Positions 9,186 through 22,199 of a stretch of DNA of 64,000 nucleotides are shown here, piece after piece. The notes below the pieces were generated by a model, which saw nothing but the letters and a program-made list of their open reading frames with translations, was not told the origin of the DNA and ran no database searches. Origin of the DNA: Guadua angustifolia (Eukaryota > Streptophyta > Magnoliopsida > Poales > Poaceae); NCBI GenBank assembly GCA_036346375.1, contig CM070501.1, positions 51,191,326 through 51,255,325 on the forward strand, read 5' to 3'. Numbering within the stretch: position 1 is the first letter of the stretch; each line of letters opens with the position of its first letter. A program made the translations under genes and the position numbers.

Positions 9186-12100
9186 TTACTGCTGGATTGC
9201 ACATAGCTCCCACTTTCCTTCACCATCAATGAGTTTCAGTTCCAAGGAATGGAAGGGTATCAGAGCGGGCCTCTGTAAATAAATAGATGAGAGAAGGCTT
9301 CAGCAACACATATACATCTAAAAAAGATGTGGATTTAAAATTCCCAGGTTTTTTTTCTCTCAATTCCCAGTTACTTGTCAAGGTTTCAGTTTAATGATCA
9401 GGATAAATAGATATACTTGTGAGGAGGTGATGACAGTTATCCCCATGTTAGTTGCTAGCCTGTACAAATGCTCCTCAACATCAACGCTTGTGGCACTGCA
9501 ATGAGTACGCTCTTAAGTATCGTGCAGTGATTTATAAAGAAAGGGAAAATACCAAAAACAAAGTGGTACAGCACATACTTCGTGCACTCGTCGAGGATAC
9601 CAAATTTAGGACAGTGAAAGAACAAACGAGCCTGGAAAGAAAGCGGTTATTCACACTTAACACAAAGGTATAGAACTACAGATTCATGGAAAATGAATGG
9701 AAATTCGTTAGACCAAAGGTTAAAACAAACTGTAAGTCTTAACTGACCATGCCTAGCCTCTGCTGTTCTCCCAAGGATAGAACATCTTCCCAGTTAGGAG
9801 TAGCATCCCAACCTTCTCTTTCTAGAAGATAGATCAAGCGAACATTCTCTAGAATTGTCTTCAGGTGATCATCCAGCGACCCGGAAGCAGTAGACTTGTC
9901 ATCTACATCAACAAGGTTTGTGGTGTGATGTGATGTGTCATGTCACTACAGATCAACATAAACTTGCTTATAACAATACAGGAGAACATCAACATACTAA
10001 AATGTTGTTTTAATATCCCCATTAACCAACACAAGCAACTTAGAATTAATGCTTCATCTAAGGAAACGAGTTAATAATTGGAGCAACCTATTAATTTAGT
10101 AGAGGAGGCTCTATAAATATAACATTTTGAAGGTTAAATAGATTTGCCTCCGCTTGCAGGTTTGAAGGTTAAATAGATGCTTCATCTAAGAAAACTGAGT
10201 TAATATGCAAGTTGAATTCAACAGCTAGATGTTTGCCTCTGCAGAGTTAGATGGCACTTACTTGTTTTGTATAATGAAACCATCTTCAACTCTGCCTCCT
10301 CGCGTGAGAGAGGATATATGATCTGATCCCTCAAGGTTCCAAAACAAGTATATGGATGTTGAGAAATATGAAAGATCCCTTCAGATGGCATGGTAAGTTT
10401 CCCAGAAACAATGGGCCACAAACCTCGGAGCACCCTAAAAATGGAACTCTTGCCACTACCATTTGGGCCTTCAGAAAACAACATCCCAGATATTAGAAAA
10501 ACAATGTTAACATGGTGCTGGATAAAAGTTAAGCAGAAGCTGTCAGATGGCAAACCAGTCACAAGAAGGCTTTTTCCTTGAGATATATCACAAGACAATC
10601 GGCTAGCCAATAGCTTTTGTGATGGCGTTACAATATCCACATCATGGAAGGAAATAGTTTCATCGGATTCCGCACTAATAGCATTAGAAGGCATGGCAGC
10701 ATCTAGAAGAGCAACAGTACATATTCAGGTGCAATTCACAGCATCAAGATAACAAGGGATAAAACTTCAAATTTGATCATTTCATCGACTGTGTATGAAC
10801 ATAAAAATATTCAGAAGCCCATCAACTTGATGAACAAATTTCCAGCTTAGGTCAAGGTGGTCAACCCTATGCATTTTAGGCAATAGGCAGTTTCAAACAG
10901 TTAACAGTTTTACACCAGCCAAGATGTTGTACCGAATAGGCGAATACTATGGACAAGCCAGTAATCCAACTAAAACTAACTGTTTTCTGCAGTGTCCAGA
11001 GAAACTCTGGGTAGGCACAGTGAATTTTATTTTTTTTTCCTCCTTTTACGAATTTGTTGTATCAAAATCTACGCTTGTATCTTCTATTTGGACAAAGTTC
11101 ACAGATTTAAGGATGTCGATCCTTATGATACCAGATTGAATGTGCTCATATTGAAATTTATGGTATAGGCAGTTACTGTTTGTAATTTCAGCTCAAGAAC
11201 TTCGTGGCAGATTCCACAATGGTTAGCCAAATGGTTATTATCTTGTTAGTAATTAACATCATGATATATTTGAATGGCATAGCTTTCTGCCCAAGAACAT
11301 GCTGCAGAGGGTGATGGTAGTAAGCTAGACCATTGATCTGACATCCCACTGGTACTAAAGTTCACAATGAATTGAAAACTTACTTCTTTGAGATGCTTGT
11401 AGAAGCTCCTCAAGTTCAAAGATCCTATTAATACCACCAGAAAGTTCAAGGAATTTTTTATGCAGCTCGAGAATGTCACCAAAAGCTATGAAGCTTTGTG
11501 AAACCACAGATGCCAAGAACCGCAGCGCATGTGCCAACTCTCCTGTAATCCCAAAATGAGAACATATTATAAAATTCTATGCAAAAAGAATATCACTTAG
11601 CACATGGATGGATTTTCAAGATTTATTAACCTTGAGTTGAAGTCAAAGCTCGGTCCCCTTGTGCTCCAAAGCATATAACATACTCAGTCCCCATGTCACA
11701 TTGTGAGGCAGCTGCTTCGTCACGAAATCATCAAAAATACCATAAAGCCATCTTTTTCTCAAAAGAATCCTCGAGTGGTTAAGCAACATTGTGAATTTAG
11801 CTTCAACCATCTGATTTATGGTAAAATAATCACTATGTGAGGGCATATACTTTTACTAACAGATCATGTAACAAATGTACAGAATAAGCTACAGGAATTG
11901 TGCTTTTATCCATTTTTATTTTAAGCAGAAGATATAATTGTGATTTAACTACATATGAATCACTTCATATTTAGTATTCTGACTGAACAGAATAGCGATT
12001 CAAAGATAGCATTCATGTGACGTGAAGAAACTTACAGCTTTTTCCCTTGACCCACCACCAAAGAAAGCTATGGACTCAGCATGTGTTCGCAGTCTTGAGT

Positions 12101-15100
12101 GCATGAACCTTGTACAGAGGTTACAAGGTCAGCACTTGGAAGTTCTTCGATTAACAAGAGAGTCAACTTTGCCGATACCCAACAAAGTATATGTCGCTAA
12201 CCTGAAGGTACCTTCAAATTCTTGTTCTTCATTTGCCAGATCACCGAAGTCAGGGGAAACAGCTCTTAGAAAACCAAGCCCTAGCAACATGTATGCATAC
12301 AAAATAGCAACTCCTCTTCGCCCAGACAAAAGCTTCATCCTCCATGTAAACCTGGAGAATAATAGTAGCTTTATTAAGAAAACCTGATTAATCAAAGAAA
12401 TCTGGGCAACACTTGAGACCATGAAAAACTCACCAAAGAATGTCAACTAGTGGTTTCACCATTCCAGTAACTAAGCCAGCCAGATCATTGGTCAACTTCT
12501 CCACGTCATGTGTTATTCTTTGGTCTGCATCAATATTCATGCCTGACATGTTAAATACCTGCACACACACAAAAATCTCAAATTGCTTAGCTTTTATGCA
12601 AACACAAACATTCTCATAACAGAACAATACTCACAAATTTAAGGGGAAAACACAGCTGCAAAATGCAATAAAATGACCGGTACATTACATATTCTGTTGG
12701 AATAATATACCTTGTAAAAAGAGTTTCTTTTCAAATAATATTGAAGTAGATGGTTGGTCATGCGGATTCGCCATCCAAGGGCAACCTTTGAAGTAAGGTT
12801 TCTGCAAAGAAATACTTAATCAGGTCATGAAATCGATTATGGAAAATCAGTTGCCAATGGAATAGTTAAATATATATTACTGGGAAAATAGTACTTAAAT
12901 TATTGTGGCGATGACTCCATGAGGTAACAAACATCAGTACTACACTATTGCCCAATGGAAAGCACATATACAAAACTTGCAGGCGCTTCATTAAAATTTA
13001 GTACCCAGCATTGCCTCAAAGCTTCCTGGCCCTGGGTAAGTACAGGAAAACACTTCAAATGCAAGGAACCAAAAATTACCTAAGCGATGGTGCCACAATT
13101 GAATTTGCAGCACTTTGCAGAACACTGATCCCAGTCAACCGAATAAAGGCAGCTTTGTCTTGCTCCAGGACATACTTAACACTTGTCCCTGTCAAGATAA
13201 GCAACATATCAACATATTAGTAAAAAAGTACACTAGCAGTAATATTTCTTCTAGTAAATGAAGACACACAAAGAGCAAACCATTCAGTGAAGCTATACGA
13301 TCTGAAATCCAAGTCCGAGAGAATACAAGTAGTGCCACTGCAAGCAACTGTCCCCCTTGCTTATCAAATAGTTTAGGAACCTGTCAAACAAATTCAAGAA
13401 CATCATTAGAATTAAAGATCGTATAAGGCCAACAGATGGATTTGTGGTAGATTTGCAATAGTTCAATTCAAGTTCTTAGTTTCAAAGTCTTCAGATATAA
13501 TATTAGCTTCCAGTGGAATAAGTCACTGCATAGTGAATACTAATAAGAAATATTACCTGAGGAAGTAGTTCGATTAAGGAAACAAAAAATATCTCAACCA
13601 TTAATCGACTACAAAATGTAGTTGCATACCAGTATTTTAGACATTGCAGCTGCTCTGACAGGCAAAGGTCTCGGTGAGAACTGTAACTGTGGGACTAGAC
13701 AAGATTGTTCTGTGTGTACTATTTCCATATTCGGGGAAGTAGCTATGACCTGTGTTGAATAAGAACGTTCCTTGGAACCCGATAGAGCATTACCCTGGTA
13801 ATAAAATATGTTAAAGGGTGTTAAGGAGTAACAAATCAAAGACCAATAATAATGGAATAGACAATATGAAATCATAACTACCTTTGTATTGGCAATAAAA
13901 GCCCTTTGAACAGCAAGTGCATCAGATTTACGATCAGTTTCTGATGGCCTCAATGCATCAAGCTCCGGTTCAGCAGAAAGGAATGAGCCATTTCTACTAA
14001 AGAAAAGAAAGAAAATTTCAACCACTTTGAAACAGCGCATCAAAAGAACAAAAAAAAATCATGAATATAACCTGTTATCCTGAACTTTCCACCCTCCTTC
14101 ACCATCCAAGGACAAAACAATATCATGAAATGCAACTAATGCTGGGCGGTGCGATATTGTTATGCATGATGTGCCCATTGCTCGAACTCTTTTGCAGAAA
14201 CGTTCTTCCATATCAGTTGTCACAGCACTAGTACACTCATCCAGGATGGCAAACTTTGGCTTATGGTAGAACAATCTGGCCATTCCCAATCTTTGTTGCT
14301 CACCAAGAGATAATTCTTCACCCCAATTAACCTCTTTATCGAGAGGATAGCGTTCTAGCAAGTATTCTAGATCAACCTGCAAAAAAAGGCAACACCAAGG
14401 ATTTCCAGCAAAGTTTACTACATACTTGTTTGGGACAAAAAAAGTGCATAAAGAAAAGGAACGAGGGGTAGCTGAAGAGGCCAGTGTATTAAGTACATAA
14501 TCGATACAGGTATTATTACATTCTTTAAAAGGTCCACCATGCCACCATAGCTAAGTGGTTCAGTTTCCTGATCTGCTGTAAGTGGATAGATTAGCTGGTC
14601 ACGAAGAGTTCCAACGGCTGTATATGGTCTCTGGGGGACATAAAAAATTTCCTTGTTAAGATTAGAACCAACACCAGGTTTGACAATGTGGCCCGATACA
14701 AGCGGCCACAGACCCCCAAGAACACAGAAAAGGGAGCTTTTTCCACTGCCGTTGGGGCCTGAAATACGAGGAAAGACACATCACAAGATTAATTTCCCGT
14801 GGCTGAAATTTTCATGCAAAAGTGACAGCAAAGACAAAAAATAGCATCAGGTATGCATATAAAATATCAACAAAGAATTTCTACTTGAGATGTTAAACTT
14901 ACCCAAGTTCAAGTAGATGAACTTTAAGGCAGTTATCAACATAATAAGCTAAAAGTGATCGGCAAATCTAGTCAGCTGCTAAGACTGGCCAATAAATTCC
15001 ATGTAAGCCAAACAAACATTTAAAATGATCCACCTAAGGTTGAATATTGAAGAACCAGTGGACCACATAAGCTTGTTTGACACATGGGGCAAAGAGACTT

Positions 15101-18100
15101 CATCAATGGTTCAATAATTTTAATTGACCTTCAAGTTGAATTGAATATCCTAGGATCCTTAAAGTGGAAGGAAGAATCTTAAGAATATTCAAATCTCAAA
15201 TTGAAACAGCAGATAAAAGCATCAAACTAACAAGAAGATCAATTTCAACTGCAATGCCTCCACAGATCAGGATGCGGCACCTACAGGCCAAAGCATTGGT
15301 TTTAAGAGTTCTCCCCAAGTGATGGAGAGGTGATTGAAGGTCTACAGTCAACCAACTGACACCAAGCTATACAAGGGGAACAGAGAGACTCATGGACTAC
15401 AATGTCGACAACAGGTAACAGATCCTACTTTAAACCACAACCTTCAAATAAACGAAGGAGGTTTATGGACAGCAAGTATGGAAAAAGGAATAACCAAATT
15501 AGCTTCATTTCTTCTTGTATTGGAGGTGTAAACATTCGATCAATTCGATTTCATTACAGCAGCACTGCAAATTTGTCATAACTCAATCATAGATCCAGAC
15601 TCAGAGGAGCAAATATTTGATAGAGAGGATTACCAGTGATCAAAAGATTAGAACCCGATTCTACCCGTAGAGTTAAATCATCAACCAAGACATTCCCAGA
15701 GGGTGTCACCACCTGTAACCAATCATTTATTACAATCTTGGTACTGAACAGACAAAAGAATCAGCATAATACTCCCCCATCATGATTACCTTAACACCTG
15801 AAAATTCTATATAGTTTGCCTCACTGATATAATTTCCAGGAGAAGAATTTTGACTCAGCAATCTATCACGAACCCCAGATAGCTCACACGAAACATCCAG
15901 TAACTCATGAATACGATCTGCATAGCCACTGTCAATAAGAATGGAAAGTTAATTAGAATAAAATACTTATCAAACAAAATTCCAAACTCATGTATACTGG
16001 CAATGCATGGAACAATCCTCAGAACAGGATGAGACCCAAAGTCTAATTGAATGGAATACACAATCTTAAGTTGCACCATTTTCAATGGTGTTGAGAAACA
16101 AAAAACATAAATTAACAACATAATACTTTGAAACCAGGAAATACTTTTACCTTCTACTCCAGCAAACTACTTAAGAAGAGTCTATAGATCATTTCTGGAT
16201 AGCAAAGGACCAGAGAGAATCCTCTTGATGAAGCATGATGGATAAAATATTTGAGATAGTTTCATTAAATAAACAGAATATGCTCTTAAGGCTAAATAAA
16301 GGTTAAATCCAGGAAATTAGTATCAAATGACACCATAAGAACTATCAAGTATTGTGATAATCAAATCTTCAATGGATGCCATGAACAACATTGACATGCA
16401 AGTAGTGTATCATTAACAGCTATAGAACTTTTTTAGAGCATTTTACAGCTATCAAATTGAAAATGAAGACTATTTTATTAATGTTTACTTAGCAAATAGG
16501 TAATGCAATCATTTTGCACAAGGGACGGTGCATTTACCTGAGAAGATTTAAGCGTCTTGAACTGATGGAAAGGGTGCCAAGAGACTGAAATAAAGATATT
16601 ATCACACTTGTGTGATAACGAAGATTGCTCAGCATCTCTGCCCGTCCTAGAGTAGATGATTCAGGTACAAGATTTCCCGCAAAGAAAGGTTCGATAATCA
16701 AGATAACTCCCACGGTGGCACCAAGATACTTCAGAAGAAAATCTTGAATCATGCCAAACCACCAGTTCTCATGAAGAACAACATTCAAGTGCCTCACAAG
16801 AGCCTGGAACCGCTCCATAATGTGTGATGCTTCTCTGTTCTCACCACCATAAAATGCCACGCTCTCAGCATGGGTTCTCAACCGTGAATGGACTTGCCGA
16901 TATTCCCCTTCTAGTTGTTGTTCCATGGATTTCAGCTTTCCAAAAGCCGGAGATAATTTTCTAATTGCACCACCAGCACCAATTACATATGCCTGAAAGC
17001 AATTACTCATTAACAATTTATCTAATTAAGGAGCAAGGTAGTTTTTATAATATATTACACAAACATTAAGGCAGCATAGTTTCCTTAAACTAGAGGAGCA
17101 TTATTCTTTGACTAAGAAATACGACATCTTATGATAATTCATGAAGGGTAACAGACTAACATTCCTATATAGAAAAAGGAAATTACCAGAATCCAGAGGA
17201 CATATTTTGGACTTGCATAAGAGCAGAGGCGCCATATGTATATTAACCCATCTGCAGCTGCAGTCAGATCATCCTGTACAAGTTCGCTTAGCTCTGAGCA
17301 GAACTTTGGAATATCACTAGCAATCCTTTGCTCTGGATTTGAAATCCGATGATCAACATGTGAGATCTTGTAGTAAACCATGTTCTGAACAAAAAGTGGA
17401 AAAAAAGTTAATTACAGTAAATATGTGGTTCAAAACAGGGAACGTTAAGCAATTGACCAAACTAATGGCTAATCTTCGCCCTTGAAGTACAGGAGCTAAC
17501 TAAGTGATCTACATTTCACAAGATAAGTTCTAGAATAAGAGGTAATGAAACACTGTGGTGAATACATAAAATCAAGTCAAACAGCTAGAACTTTCCAATG
17601 TGACAGAATTCGGTGTTCACAGGGACAGAATGAATCCAGCAAGATGAAACAGTAATTCACTTTTTCTGCGTATTGGAGCAACAGAAGTGACTTTACAGAT
17701 TAAAGCAGTTAAATTAGATAGCCTCAGTACTGTTTCAGCACTTCATTATTTTTCTATAACGAGGTATCATGGCCCATAAAATATTTGTCTCCTTTCAGCT
17801 GTCCTTTTTGTAGTACTAGTTGTTGGTCGCAAGTCTATCACGGCACCCCGGCGAGACGAGTCACCTCCGGGGCGCCTAGACGCCTAGGCGAGGATTAGAC
17901 GACCAAAAAAAGTCTATTAATATCAGTATATCACCAATACATATATATCAATATCGGTGCATTTATCTCAATCTCAGCCCATTAAATCGGCCCATTGAGC
18001 GGCCCACCCTCTCTCTCTCGGCCAAAGCCTCCCCCGATCCACACCGGCTTCCCCTCCTACGCCGCCCGGATCCGGATCTACCCTATAGCAGCGGTGACGC

Positions 18101-19520
18101 AGAGGAGCCAGCGGTGGAGGCGACGCAGAGCATGCGGTGGAGGTGGTGGCGCCGCGGCGGAGCTCCCTTAGCCTCTCCTCTGCATGTGCTAGGTATGCCT
18201 TCTCCCCACGCCCTCCTTTCTCGGCCAGGCGAGGCAAGCGGCCATGACGGGCGGTCGCCGGCGACTGGACGCCTAGGCGATGCCGTGATAACCATGTTAT
18301 TCACCAACAATGCTGCCATCCGCAAAGTCTACCAATTGAACTATACCAGTTCACCTCAAAATTAGAGAGTATCAAAGACCTTACTAGTTACTACATATCC
18401 TTGGGGGAAGAAGAAAGCAAACAATATGTGAAATATGACGTATAAGGTGCAAACAATTAGGAGATTTCAGCTTTATAACACAATATACCTCAAAATAATC
18501 AGCATGGACAAGATCTGTCAGAATTTTCTTGAAGCACAAACCTAAGGACCCTGTCAAGTACTTTGAGGTCTGATATACTGTGGACTGGAGGAAGCATAAA
18601 AGAAGATTCTCAATAATTAGGCGTGTAAAGGTCGGAATACGCTGAAGAAATGCGGCTCTGAACAGATACCCTTGAACTTTTGCTAATCTGTGGCCAACAG
18701 CTGTACGTAACACCTGCAGAAAGATTCATTGATTAAGTCACTAAACATATATGAAGATGAAAGCTCTATAAATTTTTACATGTAGTCGGACTCAGACAAG
18801 CCTGAGTATAGTTACTATAGTATCATATTATGCAGATAAAATCCTTAATGATCGAGACTGTAGCAACCCAGTAAGATACCACAGAACATAACCTTTCGCA
18901 CAAAAAACAATGATAGACTTCAAGTAGGAAATGCAAATAATGATCACAACATGCTTAGGTAATGAAGTAGAATGAGTATTCTTGAAATAGCACCTAGATG
19001 ACCATACAAGTTCTGACATTCAGAACAGTATTATCAATAGTTCAAACAAATGAAACGAGCACACTAAAGTATATCGTAGAACTTACTGCTGTTATTGTCA
19101 GGCCGAGAAGGTAATTCGTTCCCTTTGGGCCAATCTTCTTGAGTAAAATAGCAGCCAAAAAATGCAAAGATTTCAATCCATTTTTCTTTTTCCTTGTTTC
19201 CACCAATTTACCATCAACACCATTTTGACAAATGCTCTCTTTATTCCTGATATGTGCATTTGCATCACTACAAGAATTTGCTTCCTGATGTTTTTTCCAT
19301 CGACCTGACTGGGCATATGCTAAAGCTCCACTGGCAAGTAGTGCACCAGAAACAATTGCAAGTGTTCTCCTGTGCACATTTGAAAAAAGAAGAAGCATAA
19401 GATACAAACTAATGGATCAACTGATCAAATTAAAAAATATGCTGTTGAATAAGCACACCTTCTTGAAGACAAAAGGTTCCGACCGTGCTCCGTTAGTTGC
19501 AATAACTGGAGAGATGCCAT
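9186..19520 (-). CDS. Peroxisomal full-length ABCD transporter (COMATOSE/PXA1 type), 25 exons, one frameshift
   Basis: Coding exons: 19520-19459, 19369-19087, 18713-18489, 17384-17187, 16992-16538, 15928-15790, 15712-15634, 14758-14520, 14376-14072, 13996-13882, 13794-13630, 13380-13281, 13188-13080, 12801-12711, 12558-12434, 12351-12202, 12108-12036, 11810-11631, 11542-11384, 10702-10556, 10468-10262, 9902-9748, 9631-9579, 9495-9417, 9272-9186. The family imports fatty acyl-CoAs and jasmonate precursors into peroxisomes. The order is TMD1-NBD1-TMD2-NBD2. NBD1 has Walker A GPNGSGKS (about residue 481), LSLGEQQRLGMA, Walker B FAILDE and SHRPAL. NBD2 has GPNGSGKS (about 1133), LSLGEQQRLGM, FGILDE and SQRPAL. 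Summed exons are 3980 bp, one short of a multiple of three. The loss maps to a four-base C run at 11655-11658 in exon 18, where the frame hits a TGA at 11645-11643, truncating at about 1026 of 1326 residues and removing NBD2. Everything downstream is conserved, so either a consensus error or a very young lesion is likely. Confidence 0.92.
17837..18290. mobile_element. 454-bp MITE in intron 3 of the ABCD gene
   Basis: Perfect 10-bp terminal inverted repeats TATCACGGCA / TGCCGTGATA bound a GC-rich insert. Subterminal CGCCTAGGCG motifs are inverted at the two ends. If the outer TA is read as the target duplication, this is a TA-inserting (mariner-like) element with TCACGGCA termini. No longer flanking duplication is present. 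The interior has no transposase. It enlarges intron 3 to about 1.1 kb. Confidence 0.7.
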
Positions 19521-20764
19521 TGTTGCTAGATCGCCCTCTCCAAGCAGATATATACAGCCAAAATAAAATGGTTTAGCTGTACAAAAATATTAGAGACCAA
19601 CAAAACACAAATATCGCCAAGCAAGAGTGCCTCCTGTCACAATGCAACATCAATGGATCCAACTTCAACCTGTGAAAAATCAACAAATAACTATATTATA
19701 TAATAACTCGCCATGGATTGCATTGCAAATAATTTTGTTGTTAGAAAACTTCAGTAATAAAAACTTGACAACCAAGAGGATCAAAATAGCAAGTAAAGCT
19801 AACACGTAAACACACGAGAGGGGGGTTAACAATACATTAAGCGCACAATCAAGTTTTGAGGAGAAACGGTTCCTATCTTCCTGCATTGGCAATTGGGTGA
19901 AGTGAGATGAATGCTCTCAGTCATGAACAGATTTACTAAGGAGCTACATGCCTGCATTCGCATGCCCCACGGATGACGATCTAACCCCAATTCCATAACC
20001 CACTACACAAACCGATTGTGACAACTGAGCACCTTACAAATGCCCTTACTCCTTAGCAACCAATACAATGCTGCAGTTAATATCACCTAGTTATACATCC
20101 CATGAATATAAAGATGCTCAGTGACAGAAGGGTCGACATCCAGGTCGCCCAATCCCACATCTGCCCCTTCACAACCATATAGAGGTGCTCTGCCTCCCAT
20201 CCCACCTAATGTGTGCATAACCAACAATAACTAGCATATTACAGCAATTAATTGGACCACCTGGTCTCTGCGGGAGCCACCTAGGGTTACAAAACTTGCT
20301 ACCAGGAGCCGTTCTCTGAACCTTGCAGTTACGGAGCTGCACATTTGATTTAAGCAGCATCGCTATTAAATGAACTTGTTCGTCGCAGTAAATTTGACGC
20401 ACCTCAGTTGAGTTCCCACTCGAGTATAATAAAAAAAAAGTGAAGTATTTACTGCACCGGTGCACCCTGCCCCACTCCAGGTGCCTGACGCTTCAGAGTT
20501 TGGATGAGAAGTAAACTACTGCTAGAGAATTCAGTTGGAGCACAGCATGACAGCAATGGCGCCGCCTAAACTTAACTAAAGCCGCCTTTTAGCATCACAG
20601 TGCGCAAAAAAAGCAAGCATATCCAATCCAAGGCCGCCCCAAAAGCACACGCAACCTGAATGGCTGATCGAATTCGAGAGGGTACCTAAACCCAAATCGA
20701 GCGAACCTTACGGCAGCCGAGGCAGCTAGAGAAGATAGGAGAGAGCGGTGGGCGGGGCGGTTAC

Positions 20765-20980
20765 CTGGGTGTGAACGGAGCTGCCCGATCGGGGGATCGC
20801 CGCGCGGGGACGGGGAGAGAGGCGGAGATGGAGACAGCGAGCCGAGCGAGGCAGGGGCGGCGAGAAGAGGGAGGGGTAAGAATAAAAATTCGAGAGACGG
20901 ATAATAAATAAATAAATAAATAAATAAGGGGAACGACGAGACAACGAGGGGAGAGGAGATCAGGAGGAGATGAACAAGCG
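20765..20980 (-). promoter_or_regulatory. 5' leader exon and promoter of the ABCD gene
   Basis: On the minus strand, a C/T-rich GC-rich leader from about 20890 ends in ...CACCCAG with a GTAACC donor at 20764. This implies a noncoding first exon spliced to the exon holding the ATG at 19520, with a 5'-UTR intron of roughly 1.2 kb. An (AAAT)n tract at 20904-20927 reads TATTTATT on the minus strand, about 15-35 bp upstream of the likely start site, and could serve as a TATA box. The hAT element begins at 20981, so the promoter is immediately flanked by a transposon nest. Confidence 0.55.
20904..20927. repeat. (TAAA)n microsatellite
   Basis: About six tandem units of TAAA/AAAT. Position relative to the ABCD leader suggests it may double as the TATA region. 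Confidence 0.9.
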
Positions 20981-22199
20981 TAGGGGTGAAAACGGGTCAG
21001 ATACGGTCGGATAGTAGGTTATTCTGTATCTTACCCTAATTATTTTTTTCCGGATACGGGTACGGGTAGTGGAAAATCGGGTAGGATATGGATACGGATA
21101 TGGGTATTTACGAACGGGTAGAAAATGGATACCAGATATTATACGGACGGGTACAATACGGATAACGGGTACTTAGTCGAATAGTACGCAAACTAGCTAG
21201 GATTAAAGTATATGATAAAAGTAGGGATTAGTTTCTAGCTGGTACACTAGCAAAATATAGATTAGCATGGATGAGCTCATCACCATTTACCAGTGTAGGT
21301 AGCATTCGAAGGAAATATAACAAGTAACGACATTCCAGATTCCAGAGTAACCTTAATCTATTTCACTAATTGCATGGAACTAAACCAGTCGAGTAAACCA
21401 GGCCATCCTTACTTCCTTAGTGAGAATTATATGATATATTGCCAAACAATGCTTGCCACGTTAAAACAAACAACCTCAAAGATACAAAACTACCAGAACT
21501 GAGGAGCGCCTGAAGTGTTTGCTGGACCAGGCCTAAAAGGCGATTGAGGAGTGTAGTGTTGAATTTTTTTTTATTTAATATTTATTTTAAATCTTTTTTT
21601 CAAAACTAATCGGCGGGTGTAGGGTCGAGGATGCGCCTAGAGGGGGGTGAATAGGCATTTTACAAAATTCGATCTCTTGCTAAACAATTCGCTCTAATAC
21701 ACCCCTAAGTCAAAACCTAATCAAAGATATATGCGGAAGCGATAAATAGGTTTTGACAATTAAGGCCTAAATCAACTAGGCTCACTAGTGCACTTAACTA
21801 AATTATGTCTCTACACTAGAATTGCTATATTGAATAAACAATTTACACCAAGCAATTCTAATTCAAGCAATCAATAATATATGAAGAATGTAAATGCTTG
21901 AATGTAAATGAGACAAGGGACAACCGATATTTTTCCGTGGTGTTCGGAGACTTGCCGGTCTCCCTAGTCCACGTTGAGGCTAGCCCGACCACTCGGACCG
22001 GCTCCCGCCTCTTTCCACTAGTCGTGGTTTTTCATGCTCGCGCGTAGGCTCAACCCGAACCTTCACAAACTTGCCGGGGCTTCTCACACCTTGAGAGCTC
22101 CTCAAGACGACGCCACGCTGTCTAGGAGTCGGCAACCTCCAAGAGTAACAAGCCTCCTTCGCTTGAACTTCACCGGCACAACAAATGCGCTCCTCGGTG

